Below, piece by piece: positions 24,521-36,005 of a stretch of DNA of 64,000 nucleotides (position 1 is the first letter of the stretch; the number at the start of each line of letters is the position of its first letter). The notes under the pieces were generated by a model. The model saw only the letters and a list, made by a program, of their open reading frames with translations. It made no database searches and was not told where the DNA came from. The DNA lies in NCBI RefSeq assembly GCF_000247695.1, contig NW_004624882.1, positions 1,690,159 through 1,754,158 of the forward strand, written 5' to 3'. A program made the position numbers and the translations under genes. This DNA is from Heterocephalus glaber (lineage: Eukaryota > Chordata > Mammalia > Rodentia > Bathyergidae).

Positions 24521-24640
24521 TCCTTTTATTTTTTAGTTCCTGTTAAGTCACTGTCATGTTGCAGGTCATATAAAGCAACATCAGACAAAAATTATAGCCC
24601 ATACTTCGCTTACCATGCCAAATGTTTGATTTTTTTTTTT

Positions 24641-24713
24641 GTACCGGGGATTGAACTTGGGTCCTTGCGCTTGCTCAGCAGGCGGCAAAACCACTGAGCT
24701 AAATCCCCGGCCC
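24641..24713 (-). mobile_element. Young ID SINE
   Basis: Antisense copy with well-preserved boxes (GTACCGGGGATTGAACTTGG at the B-box end and CCACTGAGCTAAATCC at the A-box end). The flanking T runs TGATTTTTTTT on both sides look like a target duplication at a T-rich site. Confidence 0.9.
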
Positions 24714-25440
24714 TGATTTTTTTTTTTTTAAATCACTGCTATGGTGACATCTATCTACAAATACCATAATGTTTTATATGCAAGTTAATAAGGCTTTTCT
24801 TGTTGTGATCATTTGTGTAGCTCTCATTTAATTATTTCATAAGCATGTTTAGCTCAACAATGAATTATTCTTCATGGGAGGAAAGAGCTCAGTAGTTTAA
24901 TAAAGTAAGGTCAGTCTTAACTACTGGGTAGATAATCTTGACCTGAAAGTTTAGCTTTGGGTCCAAGTTTCTTAGAGACATTTAAAACAAGAATAACATT
25001 TTTTATTTACAGAGATAATAATATTTCTGTGTTTTGTACTGTTGTGCAGCAGAGCAAGGAAAGAAGTCAGATCCTTGTTTCATGTATAAAGCTCAGACAG
25101 AGTGGAGTCCTATCTTTTCAGAGGGATTGGGAACTGGATGCTTCTCTGAAGGTACTTATAGAGGGAAGAAAGGGCAGAGGAATTACCAGGAGATGCCCTG
25201 GGCCACAATTCTAGCCTTTCCTCTTGTAGTGGCTTCATCTAAAGGCAACTCTTTGGAAATTTAAGTTTCCAAATGAGATAACAATGAAAAAGGGCTGGCC
25301 CAACTACAAAGTGCTATTCAATTTTAAAATGTTACTCAGTAGATGTGTGGAAATAGAAAGTATATTCCAAATCTTCAGAGTAATCAAAGTTATTTCAATA
25401 TATGCAGTGTATGGTTTGTTGTACATTTGAAGTCATGTGT
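24714..25440. other. Unique sequence
   Basis: No gene or repeat recognised. Overlapping short frames at 24957-25264 lack domains. Confidence 0.4.
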
Positions 25441-25446
25441 GTTTGT

Positions 25447-25590
25447 GTGTGTTTACTGGGGATTAAACCCACGGCCTTCATACTGAGCTACATCTTCAGC
25501 TATTTCAATTTATTTTATTTCAAGGTAGGGTCTTGCTAAGTCTCTAAGTTACCAATGCTGAGCTGGAATTTGTGATCTGTCTGCCTCATT
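25447..25590 (-). mobile_element. B1-dID composite SINE, degraded
   Basis: Antisense dID half (TACTGGGGATTAAACCCACG, CTGAGCTACATCTTCAGC) is followed by a weak antisense B1 half (AAGGTAGGGTCTTGCTAAG). Confidence 0.7.
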
Positions 25591-25700
25591 GAAGTCTTCT
25601 TAAAAGAGACTTTCTGACTGGAGCCCAAGGCATAAAAGATACCTTCTGATTGGAACATATGGCATCTCAATGGAAGAGCAGGATCAAGAAGCCACATAGG

Positions 25701-25784
25701 GGTCGGGGATTTAGCTCAGTGGTTCAGCTGCCTGCCTCACAAATGCAAGGACCCAAGTTCGATCCCCAGTACTAAAAAAAAAAA
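25701..25784 (+). mobile_element. Young ID SINE
   Basis: Sense copy: GGTCGGGGATTTAGCTCAG, B box GTTCGATCCCCAGTAC and a tail of A residues. The target duplication is AAGCCACATAGG at 25689-25700 and AAGCCACACAGG at 25785-25796. The A-box region reads GTGGTTCAGCTGCCTGCC rather than the classic GTGGTAGAGCGCTTGCC of BC1-type IDs. Confidence 0.95.
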
Positions 25785-25796
25785 AAGCCACACAGG

Positions 25797-26270
25797 AGAT
25801 GATGGATTTAGATTAAGAAATGTTGTGGCAGTGTGAGATTATTTCATGCCATTTAGCAGGAGGAATTATTTTGAATGCAAACACTGGAACTAATGTGACA
25901 ACAAGTTCTCTCTCCTGGAGTTGGGAGGCAAGTCTTTGTGCCAGTTAGCTGCTCCCCTTAGCAGAGGGATGGATCTTCTGCCTTTCTTCACTGCCTCTTC
26001 CACTGGACTAAGGGAAGAATGATGGGGAATCAGGTGCAAAGAGGGATCCTAGTGAGAGCAAGGAGGGAGGGACAGTGAGGCAGGGGTCTTTCTCACTGGG
26101 CTAATGGATCCTTGTCAGCAAATAGTTGGAGAGAGGCCTACCCTGAAAAAAAGAGCCAGAGTATAACAAAGGGATGAAGTAGAAATGTCACCTTACATGC
26201 TGTTTGAGAACAGGAAGCCATTCTGGGATATGGTGCCAAAAGTTGGGCTAGGAGGAAGACTCTTGTAAGG
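25797..26270. other. Unique sequence
   Basis: No gene or repeat recognised. Confidence 0.4.
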
Positions 26271-27030
26271 AAAGGCAATTGGCTTTAGAATGAACCAAAC
26301 GTGGCTTTTGTTTCTAGACCTCTGCCATCATGGGTCATATGCATGTTCCTGGGGAGGGCCTGTCACACTCAGCTCTGCCATATAACCACAGTGTCCCCAC
26401 CTGGCTTAAGCCGACATCTGACAACATGAAGGAGCAGATTTACAAGCTAGCCAAGAAGGGCCTGACTCCCTCACAGATCAGTGTGATCCTGAGAGACTCT
26501 CATGGCATTGCACAAGTACATTTTGTGATGGGTAGTAAAATTTTAAGAATTCTTAAGTCTAAAAGACTTGCTCCTGATCTCCCTGAAGATCTCTACCACT
26601 TAATTCAGAAATCAGTTTCTATTTGAAAGCATCTTTAGAGGAACAGAAAGGCTAAGGATGCCAAGTTCCATTTGATACCAATTGGGAGCTGGATTTACTG
26701 ATTGTCTCGATAGTATAAGACTGAGTGGATCTTCCACCCCAATTGGAAATATGAGTCATCCACACCTCTGTCCCAGTGGCATAAATTTGTCTATGTCTCC
26801 AAGCAATAAAAGTCATAATTTAACTAAAAAAAATAGAATCAACCAAACCTGGACTGTAATCTCACAGAGAAGCTTTGTGAAGTTTCTTCACATTTCAGTA
26901 TCTGGGTTTCTCATCTATGAAATGGGGATAATACTCTCCTGGCAGGTGTGAGGAGGATTCAATTCATGTAATGGAAAGCTCTGGGGACAAGGTCTAACAT
27001 ACATTGATATAGGTTTAGGCAGTGCTGGTG
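26271..27030 (+). mobile_element. MIR SINE, split by the RPS13 retrocopy
   Basis: Left stub at 26271-26304 (ATTGGCTTTAGAATGAACC) and right part at 26834-27030 (CTCATCTATGAAATGGGGAT, then AGGAGGATTCAATTCATGT) are typical MIR sequence. They are separated by the pseudogene and joined by the duplicated 19 bp. The MIR is older than the insertion. Confidence 0.8.
26305..26833 (+). pseudogene. RPS13: RPS13 processed pseudogene
   Basis: Retrocopy of the mRNA for ribosomal protein S13 (40S subunit; uS15 family). The leader starts CTTTTGTTTCTAGACC, the ATG is at 26330, and there are no introns. The first 98 codons stay in frame and match the family closely, for example [22 protein letters not shown] sequence and [12 protein letters not shown]. 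The normal protein has 151 residues. In-frame stops occur at 26624, 26636, 26699 and 26711, and a 1-base loss lies near the original terminator. PNWKYESS is still readable downstream. An AATAAA signal and poly(A) end it at 26833. The 19-bp target duplication (26286-26304, 26834-26852; two mismatches) proves L1-mediated insertion. It is not functional as S13. Confidence 0.97.
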
Positions 27031-27149
27031 GTTTATAAATTCTGATAAATTTTACCTAATTTTCCCTCCAGAAGTATTCTCCTTTCTCAAGTCACTAAAT
27101 ATTGAACTATTTTCATCTCTCCTTTCTTAAATTCATCCAGAAACATAAT

Positions 27150-27372
27150 CATTGGAATTTTATTCCTATAAGGGAAAAGAACACAGGTTTTGAGGTCACA
27201 CAGTCAGATTTCCACTTAGCTTCAGATCTTTGTCCTATTGTGGAAATGGGTAAATTAGTTCAATTTATATCTTGTTTCCTCAACTGAAGGTCACATGATA
27301 TTTAACTAAATGTGTCTTAGGACCATAAAATACTCAGAAGGCACATGACACACAGTAGGCATTCAGAAAATA
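27150..27372 (+). mobile_element. MIR SINE
   Basis: A second MIR in the same orientation: the start resembles GGTTTTGAGGTCACACAG, followed by CTTGTTTCCTCAACTG and CACAGTAGGCATTCAG, in the expected order. Confidence 0.75.
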
Positions 27373-27754
27373 TTATTTGCCTTCCCTGCTTATTGGGAGA
27401 ACATTGTATGACAATATCACATTGACTGCCTTCTGAGGATCAGTCCTGGCAATCAGCATCAGGCCTGAGAATCAGAGGTGAAAAGTAGTTCTTCATTGCA
27501 GAGAAAGTGCAGCTGTATTGCTGGTCTTTTCTGGGTCATACTGTCTTCCCCACCAGGAAAACATGGTATTTTCTTAATGAGATATCAGGAATGCAGTAGC
27601 ACTGGAAACACATTTACAAATCTTCCTGGATCAATCAAAAATAGGTTAAAGCACAGACTTAGTGGCTGGATCTGCAGAAGCCCACTGGGTAAAGTAGGTT
27701 AAAGCTGTCTTCATTTTATATCTGTTTCCTTCATTACCTTGTGACCATTAATTG
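27373..27754. other. Unique sequence
   Basis: No repeat or gene recognised. Confidence 0.4.
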
Positions 27755-28178
27755 TGATATGACAACTTGACTATAGTAAGAAACACCTAGGAGATTAGTA
27801 CAGCACACTTCTGGATGTGTCTGAGGGGTGTTTCAAGATATGATTGGCATGTAGGCCATCGAACTCAAAGGGAAGACCCACCCTGGTTGTGGGTGGCAAA
27901 TAGAATACAAAAGGGAAAGAAGAAAGAAGTGTGGCTGTTTCTGAAGAGGTCCAGCCTGCTTGAGCAGGTGTTTCTTTTGCTGCCATTGCCTTTGGCAGTT
28001 TCCAGTTTCTTCAAATTTCTTCCAGCTTCAGGTGTGGTATGCAGACTCACACCAGTGACTCTTCAGGAAACTTCCAGGTCTTTGACCTTGAACTAATGCT
28101 GCATCCTTGATCCCTCTTGTTCTGGGGCTTCTATTTCTTGGGCTAAACAGCTACTGGATCCTCCAGCTCTCGAGCACA

Positions 28179-28179
<1 letters not shown>

Positions 28180-28211
<32 letters not shown>
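28180..28211. repeat. (CA)n microsatellite
   Basis: About 16 CA units within the LTR. Confidence 0.95.
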
Positions 28212-28213
<2 letters not shown>

Positions 28214-28238
28214 CAATTGTGGACCCTCCCACTTTTAG

Positions 28239-28308
28239 ATAAGAAGCAAATCAAATTCAATGGTTAGGTTTAATGTTGGCCTTATGGGGAATTTGATTTG
28301 CTTCTCAT
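28239..28308. repeat. 20-bp inverted repeat (hairpin)
   Basis: Arms ATAAGAAGCAAATCAAATTC (28239-28258) and GAATTTGATTTGCTTCTCAT (28289-28308) are reverse complements at 19 of 20 bases, with a 30-base loop. No transposon terminal repeat could be recognised outside the arms. Confidence 0.9.
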
Positions 28309-28432
28309 CCAGTTCAGTTTGTGACTAGAATCATGAAGAGAATGGAGTTTGTGAACCGAGGTACCACTGTATATATGTATTTTTTTCCCTATAGACTGTG
28401 TTCCTCTAGACAACCCTAACCAATATATACCT

Positions 28433-28900
28433 TTAAACTTTAGGTCAATTTGCTACTCGGCTCTTCATGTAGGCATACTAATAACTTACAGAATATCTGT
28501 CTAAAAACTGGTAATACAAAGTTTACTACCCCTGAATTTTTTTTTCTCCAAGTGAACCGTGCACATTTGAAGATAAAACATCGCCACCCAACAAAATGAA
28601 GTTCCCTCTCTCGAGTTCAGAGGCATCTCGCAGGTGGAGCTATGCAGGCTGGTGCAGCTGGGATGGTCATGCTGAGTACACAGGAAGGGATCCTGGGGGG
28701 CAGAGTCGGGTGGGTTCGAGCCAGTGCTATGGAGAAACACTCACACCCCCCTCCAGGCCAGGCTGGCTGGGATGAGTCCGAGGCTGAGCCCTGTGTTATC
28801 GCTTCCGGTTCCCTTCACAGTCCTGCTCTGAACCGAGGCCCCTGCCGCAGAGCTCACAGTGAGGAATGGAGGACAAGCCCTAGCCTGATGTATATCACAC
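28433..28900. other. Unassigned sequence, becoming CpG-rich
   Basis: No named repeat. From about 28600 the CpG and G+C content rises well above that of the flanks (see findings). Confidence 0.5.
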
Positions 28901-29050
28901 TTTAATGTACAAATGCATCGCCTGGCGATCTCGGCAAAACCGTGGGATCTGTTGCCCTGGGTCTGGGGTGGGACCTGAAACTCTGCATATCTGCCGAGTT
29001 CCCAGGACACGCTATTGCTCCTGGTCGGCGGACCACACTGAGCCAGAAGG
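28901..29050 (+). mobile_element. MER5A (hAT-Charlie) fossil
   Basis: GGGTCTGGGGTGGGACCTGA, CTCTGCATATCTGCCGAG, and TGGTCGGCGGACCACACTG appear in family order. The 5' edge (AATGTACAAATGCATCGCC) also fits. It has kept CpGs more than usual for so old a repeat. Confidence 0.85.
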
Positions 29051-29485
29051 GTTCCAGACAGAGATGGGTGCACAGCCTTGGAAGCGGTTGTCTCGGCGTG
29101 GATGTCCATTCCTTTCTCTGATCTTCCTGCAGCGCCTTGCCTTTCTTGCCTCCTTTGGAAATTCTCTGAACTTGGAGTCCTTGCTGCAGAAGGTGAAAGG
29201 CAAGGTTCTGACATGAATGGCAGCAAGCGATACCAGGGAAGAGGAAGGATGGTTTTTAGGAAAGGCCAGGTGGCTGACACTCCAGGAAGACAGGAGAGCG
29301 ACCCTCAGCAGGACAGTGTGTGGGGCAGGTGACACACCGACCACTCAGTTCAGGGAAGCGCCGCACTGGGGCAGCTGCATGGAGGTCCATGGCTGGAGGA
29401 GAGGATCTCTGGAGATCCAAGAATATCTGGTATCTGCTTGGTTTCTGGTGAGGGCCTCATGGAAGAAGGGCAGGGAGGGCTCACA
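29051..29485. other. CpG-rich unassigned sequence upstream of the LYPLA1 retrocopy
   Basis: GC-rich, with many overlapping long reading frames on both strands (up to 179 codons). These are expected from low AT content and show no recognised domain. Confidence 0.4.
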
Positions 29486-30002
<517 letters not shown>

Positions 30003-30029
30003 TTGTACCTGTGTGCAGGCATGCTAAAT

Positions 30030-30530
30030 AGTAGGTAGCACTAGACCCTCACTAGCCCTGAATTTACCTAACCTATCTCATCTCCCTTAAAGACTGAGGC
30101 AAAATATTCAGGGACATACAACTGGCATTTTTAAAATATATAATGTAGTGTTCTAGAATACCTGAAACTGTACCTAGTAGTCTCTGGGCATTGTCCTAAC
30201 CCTGCAGTCACCTCAGATTCAAGGAAAAGCAGAACCTCACACACTACCCCATGATATGGTCATCCCTCTAAGCAGGAGCAATTATCTCATGGAGATCTCT
30301 AGGAACTAGTCCTGAGACAACAGCTTGACCAGGATTACCTACCTTGCCAGGTATGCAACTGTCCCAGCTATGCATAACCCCCATACTTGCTTTTATTCCC
30401 CTTTTCTATAAAATCACAAAGCTTTTGATAATCTCTTGAAGACAGAGTTTGAATTTCTTCGTCTGTTCTTCCCAGCATGGCCATGCTGATTATAGCTCCT
30501 TTCCTCCCCTTTACCCCTGTCTGTCTCCTG
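30030..30530 (+). mobile_element. ERV LTR remnant
   Basis: Part of it (ACCTATCTCATCTCCCTTAAAG) resembles the stretch CCTATCTCATCATCCTTCAAG of the LTR at 46.67 kb. A TATA-like CTATAAAATCAC (30408) lies in the right place for a promoter. The start is uncertain because it runs into the preceding segment. The end is marked by the following MaLR insertion. Confidence 0.6.
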
Positions 30531-30535
30531 GTGGC

Positions 30536-30919
30536 TGTTATGGCTTGTGTTTAGATGTCCCCCCAAAGTCTCATGTGGTCTTAGGTGGGGCTTTTTCCAA
30601 AGGTGGCTGGATGTAGAATGTGTGATTGATTCATGGTGCAATGCTAAGCCTGAGGGCACTAGGATTAAGGGCATGAGTGCTACCTGCCCTAAGTAGTCTG
30701 AATAAGATAAATGGGGCAGAAAGATGCTAAGGTCCCTTGTTGCTTTTGCTGTCTTCTGCCACCATGAACTGTTGCCCCTCTGTCATGTATCACTCTGCCT
30801 TGGAGCCAGCCGATTATGGACTGAAACCTCTACAAACTGTGAGCTAAATAAACCCTTTCCCCTCTAACTTTGGGTGTCAGGTATTTTGTCTCAGCTACAA
30901 GAGAAAAGTAACTAAGACA
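30536..30919 (+). mobile_element. MaLR solo LTR with perfect target duplication
   Basis: TG...CA termini (TGTTATGGCTTGTGTTTAG to AACTAAGACA). A GTGGC repeat flanks it exactly at 30531-30535 and 30920-30924. It contains GGACTGAAACCTCTAC and AAATAAACCC for polyadenylation. It is well preserved and has no internal viral region. Confidence 0.95.
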
Positions 30920-30939
30920 GTGGCGAAGTCTGGTCCTTT

Positions 30940-31036
30940 TTTTTTTTTTTTTTTTTTTTTCGGTACTGGGGATTGAACTTGGGACCTTGTGCTTGCAAGG
31001 CAGGCAATGGAACCACTGAGCTAAATTCCCAGCCCC
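30940..31036 (-). mobile_element. Young ID SINE
   Basis: Antisense, with a long T run (A-tail) at the left. Target duplication AAGTCTGGTC (30926-30935) and AAGCCTGGTC (31037-31046). It sits just outside the MaLR LTR and its target duplication. Confidence 0.95.
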
Positions 31037-31046
31037 AAGCCTGGTC

Positions 31047-32530
31047 TTTTGAACCCCAGGAACCAAGGCTTTGCCCTAAAATTTTGGTCAGGAGAAAAAT
31101 CAAAAACCAAAAACTTTCCTCAGTGGAAAACTATGCATTTCTCAGAGCATACTGATTCATTTAATTAGGATTCCATGGGACCTATTTTACAGCTCTGTAA
31201 GTTGTAGATAACCTATAGCCAAGCAAAATAATTCTTGTTGATAGATGTGCCAATTTTGCCTTGGCTTGGTCTATGAGGTTCAAAAATTTTTGCTCTCCTG
31301 CTATGGAGGAAGCTAGTTTAACCTCCATTTATACACTCATTTCAGTATTTCTCACTATTCTTTGGATTTTCTCTTGGACTGTTGACAGCATTGTAGTGGT
31401 TTCTTCATAAATGAATTGAATAAAATAGATAACAAGGACTCACTTTGTATCTGTAGGAGAGTTGTGATTTTACCTGGTTTTGAAAATTCCTTTAGCAAGT
31501 ATTTATTAAGTACCTACAATGTGCCTAATGCCATATCAGTCACTGCTTTAAGTCATGAATACGTTACGTTAATTCTTGAAATTAAGGCATTTACCCCCAG
31601 AATGAACCACTGAAATTAAATTCTAAAATTTCTCTGATTTAAGCCCATTTACTAGTGCTCAACTCTTTCCATTGATATCTCTTGTCTTTAAACAAAGTTC
31701 CCATATCACTAGACCAAAAGAAAAAATAACTGAATAAATTATATGTGGTTTCACAAACACAAACTCTAAAAGATAACAGCAGCAAACAGAAGGTTAAGAA
31801 TATATATTTTAAAACTCTGCAAGTTTTCAGCTGAATTTCTTACAGATTTTAAATAGTAGGTAAAAGAAATTGCTTTCCCATTGATATAGGTGCAGAATCA
31901 TTCTCTGTCTGCCAATTAATAGCCTGAGCCATAGAGAAGAGAACAAAAAACTATATTAAAGCCTAGTCATCAAGAGAAAAAATACTGAATTCTGGGTCTC
32001 CTGAGTTGCAGTTTACTAGCATTTCAATATTAATTACAAGCTTGCATTAGCATAACCAATTTTCTTTACCAAAATTTAGCTTACCTAAATTTTCACTCGA
32101 AATATTCTGAAATATCCCTCACAAATAATGTCTTTGATATTTGATCATTAGATGTAATTTTATAGACCATGGAATTATAAAATGTGCTTTTCCCTTACAG
32201 ACAAACCATATTGGGTAATCTGTGTCACAGACTAGGAATCAAGAAATTCCATACTTTCCATGCTAATTTATAATGTAGACCAGTTTTCTAAAATCAAGGA
32301 AGTAAAATATGCTTTTAGAGAAAATTCCAAATAGTATGGAAGAGGAAAAAATGGGAAATAAGGACCTTACCCCAGTTTTCCAAACCCTAGGCTCATTTCC
32401 CTGAAGATGTGATAATTTTTTCTAGTGGATCTTTACTGCATATTTTATTGTATGCATTACTCACTTATCACTTAGAGATCATTTTAAATCATATTCAATG
32501 GGATTTTATCCAGCATTTAAAAATAATGAG
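31047..32530. other. Unique AT-rich sequence with an L2-like piece
   Basis: A tract at about 31490-31610 (AAGTATTTATTAAGTACCTAC, then AATGTGCCTAATGCC) resembles the L2/MIR-type consensus. Nothing else is recognised. Confidence 0.4.
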
Positions 32531-32531
32531 A

Positions 32532-32612
32532 GGGATTGGAGTATAGATTAGTGGTAGAGAACTTGCCTAGCATGCATAAGGACTTGAGTTTGATACCTAG
32601 GATGCAAGAAAT
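32532..32612 (+). mobile_element. Old ID SINE
   Basis: GGGATTGGAGTATAGATTAG (A box) and GAGTTTGATACCTAGG (B box) in the normal order; the tail is degraded. Confidence 0.75.
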
Positions 32613-33823
32613 TTAGCCTTTGGTTAGTCATACATAATTGCAAATATTTTCTCAGTTGGCCCTTTAAATTTGATATGGTATTTGCATCTTAATCTATTTA
32701 AACTTTGAAACAATTATTGCTAATTGAAATAGTTACTGTAAGCTTAAGGTTTATAAACCATGACGAGTCTCTTAGATACGACACAATGGAAAACTAATTG
32801 AGCTACAGAACTAAAAGTTAAAAGACTTTGAAATGCAAAGAATTAATGATGGCACACAATACATTTCTGTATTGTGTCATTCTGCTTGCTATATACTAAT
32901 GTTGTTATCTTAAAACTTTTCCTACTGCTAATATATTCGTGCCAAACAGAGTTGTATGTGCAGATTCAAGGTTATCTTTTTTCTCAAAGGCACTGGGCCT
33001 TGGCTGTCTCTGGGGAGCAGCCAAGAGGCCTCCTCAGTTGGTGGCTCTCATCATTAGACCTTTTTTATGTTTTTAAAGAAAATCAACTTTTCTATAAATG
33101 TTGATAATTTCTTACACATAAGTGAGTTGCTCTGGAAACAGTCAAGGCTATACAGTTCTTATTAAAAACAGACTATCCAGGAAACAATCCTGTTTAAAAA
33201 CCTCTGCCAGTTCAGAATGCATACATGTGAAGGCCCAGCATCCTTTGGGTCATGTACTTGGTGCTTCAGAACCTGCCGCACACTGTTTTCTCCACCATCA
33301 TCCTGCAGAGCCACTTGATAGGATTTAGGGCAGCAACCCTAGCAAAAGGAACTTCTCTAAGACCTGCCATGGGTCTGGCCATCTGTGCTGGTCCCTCTTT
33401 CCCCCAAATCCTTGAATTGCCTACAGAGACTGAACTGTAATGCCATGTAAGTGTTACCCCATCTGTTGGCTTTCTCCATTCCCACTTTCTAGTTCAGCAT
33501 TGGCCATGTTGAATTAAAATTATCTTCTTGCATACTAGCCCCTTCCATGAAATAGGAACTTTGTCAGTGAAGGAGTCACTGGTTTATTCATCTTATAATT
33601 GTAACTACGTGATTAAAGAACATGCGAATGTGTAGGCAAGTTTAAAATTTATTCTTTTCCCTCTGAGGTTTCCATAATTTTAGTTTAAAGACTGAACTGA
33701 TAATGGCCAGATTAACAGGAAAAAGAGCATGTAAATTTATTACATGACTAAACATGAGGGCCCCACAATTTCAGTATGATATTCAAAGAAGGTCAAGATG
33801 GGTGACCTTCTATAGAGCTAAGC
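32613..33823. other. Unique sequence
   Basis: No gene or recognised repeat. The 33120-33440 part is less AT-rich, with short frames that have no domain. Confidence 0.4.
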
Positions 33824-34284
33824 TGTTATGGCTTATATCTAAATGCGCCCCCCCCCACACAAAGCCTCCTATGCTCATAGGTGGGGCTTTTCAGGGTGAC
33901 TGGAGACATGCATATGTGTTACTGGATTATGAGAGTGTGATACTGGATTAGTGCACTGATTGGTTTAGCATAGTTCTGGGTGTGGATGATGGATTTACTG
34001 AAGAGGGAAGACCCATCTTGGGTGTGGGTGGCACCAATAAATAGGCACCAACTAGTAGCCTGAATGGAATAAAAAGGCAAAGAAGAAGAAATTAGAGCTG
34101 GTTGATGTCTGCCACACCATGAATTGTTTTTCCTTTGTCGTGCCCCTCTGGCATGCCACCCTGCCTGGGAGCCAGCCGACTATGGACTAAAACCTCTACA
34201 AACTGTGAGCTGAAATAAACCTTTCCACCTTTAACTTGTTCATGTCAGGCATTTTGTCCTAGCAGAGAGAAAGTAACTAAGACA
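33824..34284 (+). mobile_element. MaLR solo LTR (older of a nested pair)
   Basis: Starts TGTTATGGCTTATATC and ends AACTAAGACA, with a C-rich tract at 33848 and a GAAATAAACC polyadenylation region (34208-34220). Its final bases are followed by a second LTR inserted at its very end. Confidence 0.9.
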
Positions 34285-34285
34285 T

Positions 34286-34717
34286 TGTTATGGCTTGTAT
34301 CTAGCCTCATGTGGTCATAGGTAGGACTTTTCAGAGGTGGCTGGATGTAGGGTGTGTGAATGTGGATTAAGGGTGTGATATAAGGATTAAGGGTGTGATA
34401 ACTACATTAGTCCACTGATTATTCTGGGTGGGAGTAATAGGAAGCCCCAAGCTGGGTGTGGGTGGCACCAACCATTAGGCTGTAGCCTGAATAGAAAAGA
34501 GGGGGAAAAAAGAGAGGGTCACTGCTTCCTGCATGGTGCTTCCTGCCTGCCCTGTCATGGACTATTTCTCCTCTGTGATAACCCTTTGCCATGCCACTCT
34601 GCCTTGGAGCCAGCCAACTATGGCTTGAAACCTCTACCAACTCTAAGCCAAAATAAACCTTCCCTCCTTGTGGGTATCAGGTATTTTGTCTCAGCAACAA
34701 GAAAAGTAACTAAGACA
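34286..34717 (+). mobile_element. MaLR solo LTR inserted at the end of the first
   Basis: TGTTATGGCTTGTATCTAG to AACTAAGACA. The target duplication GACAT occurs at 34281-34285 (the last four bases of the first LTR plus one flanking base) and at 34718-34722. This shows a later, independent insertion and not a tandem amplification. It has a shortened 5' part relative to the first LTR. Confidence 0.95.
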
Positions 34718-36005
34718 GACATAAATAAAGACATAGGGACTTGTACTATGAGAAGGGAGGCACAGGCTATGGGAGATTGGGGGAGGTGGTGCACAATCAA
34801 CAAAATTTGTCTTATTATGCAGGTAAAATCACTCAGGTAATAGTCATGCATGGTAATCTCTGTCTGGGCCAGTTGTCAGACTCCCACCCCCTTCTGGTGG
34901 AAGGATCCCTCCCAGGAAGAAAGGGGGGTATCAGAGGGAAAAGCTTCATTGCATTAGCTGGCTATGTATGTCACTAAGGTAAATTTCCCTTAGAGACACA
35001 AATTTCATTACAATAGGGCAGGCTTTCAGAATTAATTCTGTATCTGCAGAGGTCTGTAGTTTCTCTGAAAATCTATCTCAAAATATACCAAATAAATATA
35101 TTTTGGGGTCCCACAATGAATGGTTACAGAGAGCTAGGATTTTTTACATTTTATTTTCTTAGAATATTGATTCCATGTCACAGAAACACCAGAAAGGAAC
35201 AATGATATTTCACTTTAAGTAAAACTCTTATTTTAAATCCAAATGGCTCTGGGACAACTAGCAGTAGAGGGAAGATTTTAGGAATATGAGAGTTATGCTA
35301 GTCTGTTGTCCTTGAAGACTGAGGTAGCAGAGGTCTACTTTTCTCCTCAGAAATCCCAAACAGGAAAACTACAGCTGTCATTTACTATACTAACTCAGAC
35401 AATGGAAAGCACCAGCACTTCAGAAATGTGTCTGTGCATGACAGAAACTAGCTGAGAGAGGAAAATTTAATGGAGAGAAAAAAATAATGTGTTTCCTTCT
35501 CAAACTAGGAAAAGAAGCAAACATGTAATAGCTTAAGAATCTTTGTGGGAAGATTACATTGGAATGGAATGAAGGAAAGCTGCACTGATTTCTTTTTCTA
35601 TCACTGAACTTTGGGTTATAGCTAGGATTAGAATAATGTATCCTTATATTGCACGTGAGAGAAGAGGGCAGTTTTCTCATCACCAAGAGCTGAGTTGTGA
35701 GGGTCAATGTGACGTGTGATCTTAGGGAAACAATAGTGTATGCTATTTTCTAAATGATCTTCAAATATTCTTCAAACAAAAGTGCTGCTCAGAGAGTCGT
35801 ACAGTAGTTCCTACATCCAGAGGACACTGGGAAGATATTAATGCTCTGCATTCCAAACTGTTTCTTACACACAACAGTCCTCCTAATTAAGGCAATACAT
35901 TATTGCCTGTAATTACTCTGCACCCTGCCCGGGTATGATTAATATGATAAAGAAAATTCTGTTTCAGAAGTGAAGGGTTGACCTTTCACCTCATCATTTT
36001 TAATA
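34718..36005. other. Unique sequence
   Basis: No gene or repeat recognised over about 1.3 kb. A minus-strand frame at 35420-35707 has no domain. Confidence 0.45.

Larger units (their letters stand above)
27755..28432 (+). mobile_element. ERVL-type solo LTR with internal insertion
   Basis: The family is suggested by GACAACTTGACTATAG near the left end and by the right end GTGTTCCTCTAGACAACCCTAA, which matches the ending of an ERVL-class mammalian LTR. Inside are a CA microsatellite (28180-28211) and a foreign segment (about 28212-28370). No retroviral protein-coding region remains. Confidence 0.6.

Noticed and set aside
33824..34717. Two LTRs as the ends of one provirus
   Set aside because: No internal sequence separates them, both point the same way, and the second carries its own 5-bp target duplication that includes bases of the first.
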